NCBI GenBank assembly: GCA_937928475.1
Contig: CALFVE010000329.1
Span: 1 to 10,641, forward strand
DNA: 10,641 nucleotides
Source of the DNA: an uncultured bacterium
Lineage (GTDB): Bacteria > Armatimonadota > Zipacnadia > Zipacnadales > Zipacnadaceae
Direction of reading: 5' to 3'
Each line of letters starts with the position of its first letter. Position 1 is the first letter of the stretch. The notes beneath the pieces were generated by a model. The model saw only the letters and a list, made by a program, of their open reading frames with translations. It was not told where the DNA came from and did not search any database. The position numbers and the translations under genes are program-made. Below are positions 5,412 through 10,641 of the stretch, piece by piece.

Positions 5412-7118
5412 GTGAACGAAGATCAGGGTTTGTCCCTCTCGGCGGAAGAGCCGCCCGAGTCCGAGCAGCCGGAAGCACTCGCGGAGCCGCCGGCCGGAAG
5501 CGAGGAGTACCCCCCGCTCGCCCCGGCTGACCAGGTACCGCGCGTCCGGCGCTTTCCCCGGGCTTGGCTGTGGGCAATCCCCACGGTGGTGCTGGCGGCG
5601 GCGTGTGCCGTGCTGGTGGTGCAGACCCTGGCGGCGGCGGCGACCGTCCAGACTCTCGTGACGCGGGTGCCTGAGCTGCTCCTGCCCGCGCAGTCGCCCA
5701 ACCCCCTGGGCGCGCAACTGCAAATGATCGGGGAGGAGGCGGCGCGGTGGAACTTCCTGAGCGCCCGACAGCGAGCCGAGAGTCTGGCCCTCCCGCCTAG
5801 CCTGCAGCCACCCCTGCCTGGCGCGGAGGATGCCGGCGAGCTGCCCCCGGTCGCGCCGGGGACGATGCCGAAGGTGACCCCCGAAGCCGCCCAGTTCTTC
5901 CGCGAGCACCCCGATCTAGAGCAGCGCCTGATGAGATACGCGGACCTGGCCCGGACCCTGCGCGATCAGGGCAAGGATGTCCAGCCCTTGCGAGACCTGC
6001 GCCAGCGCATCTTTGATGCCGCCACCGGGGGCGACCTCGCCGGAGTCAAGGCGCTTCTCGACGAGTTTGCTCAGGGGCTGCGGGCGCTAGGCGCCGACCC
6101 GGACCAGCCCGGCATCGAAGAGACCACGGCGGAGTTCCAGCGCGCCTTCGAGGCAGCCCGGCGAGAGGGCCGCGACCCCAGCGCCGGGGTGGCGCTCATT
6201 CGCCAGGCGCAGGCGGCGGCCCAAGCCGGGCGCTGGGAGGAGGCTCTGCGCCTGGCGAGGCAAGCCCTGGAGGCTATCAAGAACGCGCCGCGGATGCGCC
6301 GCGCCGGTGCGCCTGGGGGCGCGGCGGTGCGCAGAGGCGGCCCTCCCCCGGGGGCCGCCGAGCAGGTGCTGGGGGCCGTGTTCGGCCTCATGACCCAGGA
6401 GGACAAAGACCTTTACCAGGCTCACACAGCCATCGAGGAGGCGGCCAGTCTGGCGCTGGAGCAGAACCCCGACCAGGTACGGGAGGTCCTAGCCCAGGCC
6501 CGCAAGGCCATTATGCGCATTCACGAGCGACGACTGGCCTTCGGAGACAGCCTGCGCACCCAGGCTGCCCTCGAGGGTGGCAAGCCTCCGGTGGTGGGAC
6601 CCTCCGGTCCGGCGCAGCCGCCAGCAATCCAGGTGCCCCCGCCGGTGGCCGAGAAGTTTGCCCAGATCATTGACACCATCCGCGGCCTGACGCAGGAGGA
6701 ATACCACGCGGTCCGGATGAAGGTGGCGGCGAAACTCATCGGGGTGCTCACCGGGCAGCCGGCGCCCGGGGAGGCCCGGCCGGGAGCAGAGGGCAGCCCA
6801 GCCGCAGGCCGGCTGGAGTTGCTGCCCGGGCTGTCGGTCGAGCAGCGGGTGCGGGAGAAACTCCGCGCCGCGGCCGGTCCTCTGCGGGCGCTAAAAGAAA
6901 AGGGCAAGGACGTGGCCGTCCCGGAAGAACTCCTCCGGCAAGCCCGCCAGGATCTCTATGCCGGCAAACTGGAGCAGGCAGAGCGGGAGGTGGACCAGGC
7001 TCTCCAGCAGATGGGCCTGCTCCCTGCTCCGGAGGGTCCGCCGCCTCTGACGCTGGAGCGCACGCCGCCGGAGCCTGCGCCTGCGGGAGAAGCGCCGCCT
7101 CTGCGCCTGGACGAGTGA
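5412..7118 (+). CDS. Single-pass membrane protein with three helical repeats, unknown function
   Basis: 568 residues, no function recognised. Residues 1-50 are acidic and proline-rich, then basic (RVRRFPRAW) just before one membrane segment at about 52-79, so the N-terminus is probably cytoplasmic and the rest outside. A ~43-residue helical-hairpin repeat appears three times: 180-222 (RTLRDQGKDV...), 247-289 (EAARREGRDP...) and 490-534 (LRALKEKGKDV...). Each has the shape G-[KR]-D-[VP] ... L-R-Q-A-[RQ] ... A-G-x-[LW] ... A ... A-L. Proline/glycine-rich linkers (about 296-316, 388-412, 447-466, 537-568) separate helical blocks. I chose GTG at 5412, with AGGTGA seven bases upstream, because it starts the acidic tail; the frame extends back to 5142 with non-coding-like sequence. 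Helical repeats suggest protein-protein contact or an envelope scaffold; this is inference. Confidence 0.78.
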   Translation: MNEDQGLSLSAEEPPESEQPEALAEPPAGSEEYPPLAPADQVPRVRRFPRAWLWAIPTVVLAAACAVLVVQTLAAAATVQTLVTRVPELLLPAQSPNPLGAQLQMIGEEAARWNFLSARQRAESLALPPSLQPPLPGAEDAGELPPVAPGTMPKVTPEAAQFFREHPDLEQRLMRYADLARTLRDQGKDVQPLRDLRQRIFDAATGGDLAGVKALLDEFAQGLRALGADPDQPGIEETTAEFQRAFEAARREGRDPSAGVALIRQAQAAAQAGRWEEALRLARQALEAIKNAPRMRRAGAPGGAAVRRGGPPPGAAEQVLGAVFGLMTQEDKDLYQAHTAIEEAASLALEQNPDQVREVLAQARKAIMRIHERRLAFGDSLRTQAALEGGKPPVVGPSGPAQPPAIQVPPPVAEKFAQIIDTIRGLTQEEYHAVRMKVAAKLIGVLTGQPAPGEARPGAEGSPAAGRLELLPGLSVEQRVREKLRAAAGPLRALKEKGKDVAVPEELLRQARQDLYAGKLEQAEREVDQALQQMGLLPAPEGPPPLTLERTPPEPAPAGEAPPLRLDE

Positions 7119-7143
7119 GGCTCGGTTCCTCGCAGAGGCCGCA

Positions 7144-7188
7144 GTAGCGCAGGCGTCTCGCCGTCCGCGGTAGCGTAGGCGTCTCGCC
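7144..7188. repeat. REP-like direct repeat, two 19-base units
   Basis: GTAGCGCAGGCGTCTCGCC (7144-7162) and GTAGCGTAGGCGTCTCGCC (7170-7188) match at 18 of 19 positions, 26 bases apart start to start. Each holds the palindrome core GGCG-TCT-CGCC or close to it (AGGCG-tct-CGCCT in full in the second). From memory, strings of this kind recur between genes in GC-rich environmental genomes and, when falsely translated, give GRRDACAT-like peptides. It sits between the membrane protein stop and the oxidoreductase start. Confidence 0.6.
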
Positions 7189-7269
7189 TGCCGGCGCGGG
7201 AATCTGGCCCGCGTGAGCGCCCTTCTCACATCGCTGGCGTCCGGTTCACACCTCAGGGAGCGACCTTCC

Positions 7270-8262
7270 ATGCGCATCGGCATCATCGGCGCTAGTCACT
7301 GGCACGTCGGCATCTACTATCTGCCTACCCTGGAGAAGATGGAGGTCGAGATCGTCGGTCTCGCCGACCCCGACCCCTCGGCGCTGGAACAGCGCGACCC
7401 GCAAGGCAAGTACCCCCACTTCGCAGACTACCGCGACCTGCTGGAGCAGCAGGCGCCGGATTTGGTCTTCGCCCACGCGCCCCATCACGAGATGACGGCG
7501 CTGGCCGCCGACCTGGTGCGGCGGAGGCAGCCCTTCCACATCGAGAAGCCGGCCGGGATTGACTGGCGGGAACTGGCGCCGGTGGCCGAAGCGGCGCGCG
7601 CTCAGGGCCTGTTCAACTCCGTGGCCTTGGTCAACCGGTACATGCCGGTGGTGGAGAAACTGTGCGCGCTGCGCGATTCCGGGCGTCTGGGTCAGCCGGT
7701 GCACATGTACTACCGTCTCTTCGCCGGGCCGCCGGGGCGCTATCGGGACTGGGGCGTAGAGTGGATGCTCGATCCCGCCCGAGGCGGCGGGCCGTTGTTC
7801 AACTTCGGGGCGCACGGGATTGACCTCTTCCTGCACCTGACCGGCCAGCCGGTGGTGGAGGTGGCCTGCTGGCGGACTCACGCCCTGCACCGCGAGGCCA
7901 TCGAGGATCTGGCTTCCCTGCGCATGGGAGGGGCTTCGGGGGCGCTGGGTGTGGTAGAGGTGGGGTACGTCCTACCGGGCGCCTATGAGCGTTACTTCAG
8001 TCTCACGGCCACCAAGATGCACGTAGGCGGGCAGTTGGAGGCCGGGAAGATCCTGGTGCACGAGGGCGAACCTATTGAGTACGGGGGTGTCAGCGCCGAC
8101 GAGTCGTACGAGGTGTATACGCGCGATGTGGTGCGTCGCGCGTCCGAGGGCCGTCCGGCGAAGGTGGACCTGGGGGACATGGTGGCGGCGCTGCGAGTGT
8201 TGAACGCGGGCGTGGAGGCAATGCGGACGGGAGAAACGGTGACCCTGCCGGCCGCGGTGTAG
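7270..8262 (+). CDS. Gfo/Idh/MocA-family NAD(P)-dependent oxidoreductase
   Basis: Cytoplasmic sugar or polyol dehydrogenase of the Gfo/Idh/MocA superfamily, 330 residues (family usual 330-380). The N-terminal Rossmann fold starts MRIGIIGASHWH (1-12), with G4/G7 in the nucleotide loop, and ADPDP (32-36) ends beta-2. IEKPAG (91-96) carries the conserved E-K-P with catalytic K93. GGGPLFNFGAHGIDLFLHL (172-190) is the second signature: H182 and D185 are present, while the Asp often found four residues before the His is N178, a known variant. The exact substrate cannot be read. ATG at 7270 is preferred to the in-frame start at 7213 because it begins at the first beta strand and GGGAG lies about ten bases upstream. 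The next gene encodes a sugar isomerase-like protein, a pairing common in inositol and keto-sugar pathways. Confidence 0.92.
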   Translation: MRIGIIGASHWHVGIYYLPTLEKMEVEIVGLADPDPSALEQRDPQGKYPHFADYRDLLEQQAPDLVFAHAPHHEMTALAADLVRRRQPFHIEKPAGIDWRELAPVAEAARAQGLFNSVALVNRYMPVVEKLCALRDSGRLGQPVHMYYRLFAGPPGRYRDWGVEWMLDPARGGGPLFNFGAHGIDLFLHLTGQPVVEVACWRTHALHREAIEDLASLRMGGASGALGVVEVGYVLPGAYERYFSLTATKMHVGGQLEAGKILVHEGEPIEYGGVSADESYEVYTRDVVRRASEGRPAKVDLGDMVAALRVLNAGVEAMRTGETVTLPAAV

Positions 8263-8507
8263 GACAGTATCGGCGCCTGGCCAGGTTTTCCCGGCGCCTC
8301 GGCAGGCTCTGTGCGCACGGGCCGGTTTCAGGCCCTTCGGCAAACCCCAGGGCCTTCGGCTAGCCCCTGCGCCGAAACGGCGGGCGCAACCAGGCAAACC
8401 CGCTCTGCGCGACGGGCGAGAGGCCCATCGTACCGGACAGGGCCCCACCCGCGTTGAAGGCAAGGGGGACAGGCGTAGCCCCGCTCTCAAACGAAAGGAA
8501 CAACTGC
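8263..8507 (+). other. Intergenic gap; weak stem after the oxidoreductase, no gene
   Basis: 245 bases without a gene. A self-complementary GGCGCC occurs twice (8272-8277, 8293-8298) and could pair across a 15-base loop containing TTTT, a weak terminator candidate. A tandem repeat follows at 8330-8367. The ribosome site AAGGA of the next gene lies at its end. I saw no convincing promoter, so co-transcription with the oxidoreductase is undecided. Confidence 0.4.
8330..8367. repeat. Tandem pair of 19-base units
   Basis: AGGCCCTTCGGCAAACCCC (8330-8348) is directly followed by AGGGCCTTCGGCTAGCCCC (8349-8367), matching at 16 of 19 positions. The unit starts also pair with each other (AGGCCCT with AGGGCCT, 12-base loop), so the tandem can fold as one hairpin. 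No other copy was noticed in the window. Confidence 0.6.
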
Positions 8508-9314
8508 ATGAAGATCGGCATTCTCTCTGACGAGCTCTCTCCCGTCCCCGCGATGGCCTGCGAGATGGCGGCGCTGTACGGGATCAAGTATCTGGAATTG
8601 CGCGGCTGGTATCGGCACCGCGTGCCTCTGGGCATGACCGCGAAGGACATGACGGAAGTGCGTCAGGCTGCCGACGCCTGGGGCCTGCGCTTTGCCTCCA
8701 TCTCGCCGGGCTTGTTCAAGGTCCCCGCTGATTCGCCGGAAGTCGAGGCCCACGCAGGCGATTTCTTCGCCAAGTGCCTAGACTTGTGCGAGGCGCTAGG
8801 GGCAAAGATCATGGTCTCCTTCACCCCCATCGTCCGCGAGGACCGGCGCGGCCAGTGGAGCCCGCGCCTGGTTGAGGACCTCCGCGCCCTCGGCGAGCGG
8901 GCCCAGGCGCGGGGCGTCACCATCGCGGTGGAGAACGAGCCGGTCTGTGTCGCTTCCAGCGCGCCGCTGGTGGCCCGGCTGGTGGCGGAGGTCAACCACC
9001 CGGCCGTCGGAGTCAACTGGGACGCCGGCAACGACGCCTTTTCGGCCCAGAGCACGGGACCGGAGTCCTACCCGCACGTTGCCCCGCACCTGCGCCACGT
9101 CCACGTGAAAGACTACCTGCCGGGCCAGTCTCAAGTGGTCGACCTCGGGGAAGGCGGCGCCGACTGGCGGTGGATCCTCGCCAAACTGAAAGAGACGGGC
9201 TACTCGGGCTTTCTCATCCTGGAGCCGCACGGCCGGCCGCAAGTTACCTCCACCCAGCGGGCGGTGCTAGCGCTGCGTCGTCGCTTGGCCGAGGCCGGGG
9301 TCGAGTGGCAGTGA
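8508..9314 (+). CDS. Sugar phosphate isomerase/epimerase-like TIM-barrel protein
   Basis: Xylose isomerase-like TIM barrel (AP endonuclease family 2 superfamily), 268 residues, the usual size for IolE/IolI/ketose-3-epimerase-type enzymes, which isomerise or dehydrate sugars with a divalent metal. Visible landmarks: MKIGILSDEL (1-10, first strand), AVENEP (140-145; E142 likely metal ligand), VNWDAGN (169-175; D172), HVHVKDY (197-203; His ligand) and ILEPHG (237-242; E239). Together these fit the Glu-Asp-His-Glu metal site of the family. Substrate unknown; the neighbouring Gfo/Idh/MocA dehydrogenase suggests a shared sugar or inositol-type route. ATG at 8508 has AAGGA eight bases upstream and begins at the first strand, so the in-frame start at 8454 is rejected. 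Its stop overlaps the next gene by four bases. Confidence 0.9.
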   Translation: MKIGILSDELSPVPAMACEMAALYGIKYLELRGWYRHRVPLGMTAKDMTEVRQAADAWGLRFASISPGLFKVPADSPEVEAHAGDFFAKCLDLCEALGAKIMVSFTPIVREDRRGQWSPRLVEDLRALGERAQARGVTIAVENEPVCVASSAPLVARLVAEVNHPAVGVNWDAGNDAFSAQSTGPESYPHVAPHLRHVHVKDYLPGQSQVVDLGEGGADWRWILAKLKETGYSGFLILEPHGRPQVTSTQRAVLALRRRLAEAGVEWQ

Positions 9315-10111
9315 GACTTTCCTGCGGACGCCAGCCGCCGCCCTCGGCACAGCGCTCTCGCCCAGACCGCCGCCAATTCGGGCTGGTCGCGCCGTACTAC
9401 GACGCGCTCATGGCCCGCGTTCCCTACCGGCGGTGGGTGGACTACGTGGAGCAACTGGTGCGGCTGACGGGCTTCCCGGTGCGCCGCGTGCTCGACCTGG
9501 CCTGCGGCACTGGGAAGGTGGGGGCGGAGTTGCGGCGACGCGGCTATCAGGTATGCGGTGCCGACCTTTCTGAGCCGATGGCCCGTCAGTGCGCGCGGCA
9601 GGACCCGCCCCTACCGGTAGCGGTGATGGATGCCGCCTCTTTGGGACTGCGGCGGCAGTGCCTGGACCTGGTGGTCTGCCTCTACGATAGCCTCAACTAC
9701 GTGCTGGAGCCGCAGGGCCTGCAGGAGTGCTTCCGGCGAGTGCACGCGGCGCTCCGCCCCGGCGGGCTGTTCATCTTCGACCTCAACACGCCGCGGGCGC
9801 TGCGCCTGGGCCTGTTCACGCAGCATGATTTCAGCCCGCTCAGCCCCATCCATTATGACTGGCGCGCCCACTGGGACTCCGAGACGAAGATCTGCCGTGT
9901 GGACATGTGGTTCCGGTGGCGTGGGGAAGGCGGGCCACGGGAGTTTGAGGAGACCCACTATGAACGGGCCTACGAGGAGGGGGAGGTGCGGGAGTGGCTC
10001 AAGCAGGCGGGCTTCGGAATGGTGCGCAGTTACGACGCTTACACCTTGTACCCGGTGAGCGCTCTTTCGGACCGCATGTTCTTCCTGGCGCAGAAGACAA
10101 CAGAGGGGTAA
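9311..10111 (+). CDS. Class I SAM-dependent methyltransferase
   Basis: 266 residues. Motif I VLDLACGTGKVG (60-71) binds S-adenosylmethionine, ADLSEPM (84-90) is the acidic loop after beta-2, and DLVVCLYDSLNYV (119-131) with LRPGGLFIFDLNTP (148-161) are the following strands of a class I (methyltransf_25/11-like) fold. The region LVAPYYDALMARVPYRRWVDYV (25-46) is a typical N-terminal cap. The variable part after 165, rich in aromatic residues, should decide the substrate, which cannot be read; small-molecule methylation is most likely. The start is GTG at 9311, overlapping the isomerase stop as GTGA, a classic coupled start. A GTG six bases earlier in the same frame is an alternative. A long in-frame extension to 9170 lies inside the isomerase gene. 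Downstream are two inverted repeats. Confidence 0.9.
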   Translation: MRLSCGRQPPPSAQRSRPDRRQFGLVAPYYDALMARVPYRRWVDYVEQLVRLTGFPVRRVLDLACGTGKVGAELRRRGYQVCGADLSEPMARQCARQDPPLPVAVMDAASLGLRRQCLDLVVCLYDSLNYVLEPQGLQECFRRVHAALRPGGLFIFDLNTPRALRLGLFTQHDFSPLSPIHYDWRAHWDSETKICRVDMWFRWRGEGGPREFEETHYERAYEEGEVREWLKQAGFGMVRSYDAYTLYPVSALSDRMFFLAQKTTEG

Positions 10112-10123
10112 GGGCATCGCCCA

Positions 10124-10178
10124 GCGGGAGGCGCGAAATATCCGCCGGCGCAGGGGCACAGCGCCTCGAGGCTCCCGC
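10124..10178. terminator. Inverted repeat after the methyltransferase, possible terminator
   Basis: GCGGGAG (10124-10130) pairs with CTCCCGC (10172-10178). Inside it GCGC (10131-10134) can pair with GCGC (10161-10164), and GCCTCGAGGC (10163-10172) is itself a ten-base palindrome. It begins 13 bases after the stop at 10111. No T run follows on either strand, so intrinsic termination is not certain; 3'-end protection is an alternative. Confidence 0.4.
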
Positions 10179-10212
10179 GAGACGGAGAAGCGGGGCATTC
10201 AGCCTTGCGGAC

Positions 10213-10263
10213 AGTCAAGCGCCCACGCGCTGCCGCGTGGCCGCCTCTGGTTCCTGCTTGACT
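10213..10263. terminator. Nested inverted repeat between convergent genes, possible two-way terminator
   Basis: Outer arms AGTCAAGC (10213-10220) and GCTTGACT (10256-10263) are perfect eight-base complements. Inside, CCACGCG (10223-10229) and CGCGTGG (10234-10240) form a seven-pair hairpin with loop CTGC. It lies between the plus-strand methyltransferase and the minus-strand 5'-nucleotidase, 13 bases beyond the latter's stop codon. There is no T tract. The position fits transcript ending for both genes; a mobile-element scar is the alternative. Confidence 0.45.
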
Positions 10264-10276
10264 AGGGCGAGGCCCG

Positions 10277-10641
10277 CTACCCGGCCGGGATGATCCGCCC
10301 CTGGCCGGTGTAGGTCTTACCCGGATTGGCCTGCAGGTGTTGGAAGATCGCCTCCGCCAGCCCCTGATTGCCCTGGCGGATGATATCGTCTTTCCCGAAG
10401 ATCTGGAAGTACCCCGAACCGCCCTGAGCCAGGAAGACGGGCATAGCCACCTCATATTCCTGCTCCGGCTGGATCGGCCCCTGCGGCGTAGTGAGCGAAA
10501 CGATGCGGCGGTCACGCGGCTTGCGGGGGTCGTAGGTCACGGTCAAGCCGGAGACCTGCAAAAAGGCGGTATTGGGCAGCGGCGCTCGGCTCAGGCTGCG
10601 CTCCAGCGCCTGGCGAATCTGCGCCCCGGTTAGCCGCGAGA
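10277..10641 (-). pseudogene. 5'-nucleotidase (UshA family) C-terminal domain, partial and frameshifted
   Basis: C-terminal substrate-binding domain of a usually periplasmic 5'-nucleotidase/2',3'-cyclic phosphodiesterase that hydrolyses nucleotides; the N-terminal metallophosphoesterase lies beyond the right edge. From the edge the minus strand reads SRLTGAQIRQALERSL, then SRAPLPNTAF, the family's G-x-x-I-x-x-A-L-E segment. It should continue LQVSGLTVTYDP, then PEQEYEVAMPVFLAQGGSGY and end at TAG 10277, but these lie in another frame. The break is at six A on the plus strand (10560-10565); five would join the halves. Without a shift the frame stops at 10514-10512, losing about 80 residues. 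GGSGYFQIF is the nucleotide-stacking motif region (aromatic residues). Sequencing or assembly error, a true pseudogene, or slippage at the run are all possible; the intact coding on both sides argues for a recent or artificial indel. Confidence 0.8.

Noticed and set aside
1..10641. CRISPR array, tRNA, rRNA or phage genes
   Set aside because: I looked for regularly spaced repeats, the GTTCRANYC arm of tRNAs and phage hallmark proteins and saw none.

Overview
The window is bacterial chromosomal DNA, roughly two-thirds G+C by eye, from a Gram-negative (outer-membrane, lipid A-making) organism. It carries a lipid A cluster, fabZ-lpxA-lpxB-msbA. The rest of the content is a Gfo/Idh/MocA dehydrogenase paired with a xylose-isomerase-like TIM-barrel protein, a helical-repeat membrane protein, and short palindromic intergenic repeats. 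Together these look like an uncultured lineage, perhaps Armatimonadota or a relative. That assignment is a low-confidence impression, because no rRNA or other marker gene is present.

Left part, minus strand (1-3981): a compact operon reads leftward from an excellent promoter (perfect extended -10) as fabZ, lpxA, lpxB, msbA, with the last gene cut by the window edge. fabZ/lpxA and lpxB/msbA each overlap by 4 bases (ATGA). FabZ supplies unsaturated acyl-ACP for fatty acid elongation, LpxA makes the first acylated UDP-GlcNAc, LpxB joins the two sugars, and the MsbA-type ABC exporter flips the product. lpxC and lpxD are not here. LpxB is clearly a family member but has unusual substitutions in a normally well-conserved region.

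Middle (about 3982-4652): this gene-free stretch holds a decayed, internally deleted insertion sequence. I read it as an ISNCY/IS1202-type transposase remnant with a one-base frameshift in its N-terminal helix-turn-helix region and what looks like one element end. To its right lies a good sigma70-type promoter on the plus strand and a long, hairpin-rich leader in front of a small cysteine-rich protein.

Right part, plus strand (4653-10111): a 152-residue cysteine-rich protein of unknown function; a 568-residue single-pass membrane protein with three copies of a helical repeat; a Gfo/Idh/MocA-family oxidoreductase; a sugar phosphate isomerase/epimerase-like protein; and a SAM-dependent methyltransferase whose GTG start overlaps the isomerase stop (GTGA). 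The gaps between these genes hold small repeats: a REP-like direct repeat at 7144-7188 and a tandem 19-mer at 8330-8367.

Right end: the methyltransferase converges on a minus-strand 5'-nucleotidase (UshA-type) C-terminal domain, and two sizeable inverted repeats lie between them. The 5'-nucleotidase reading frame is broken at a run of six T (coding strand), where five would restore a continuous, recognisable domain.

I found no complete unknown system. The most informative unexplained items are the transposase remnant beside the lipid A operon promoter, the homopolymer frameshift, the structured leader with its cysteine-rich protein, and the repeat-containing membrane protein.
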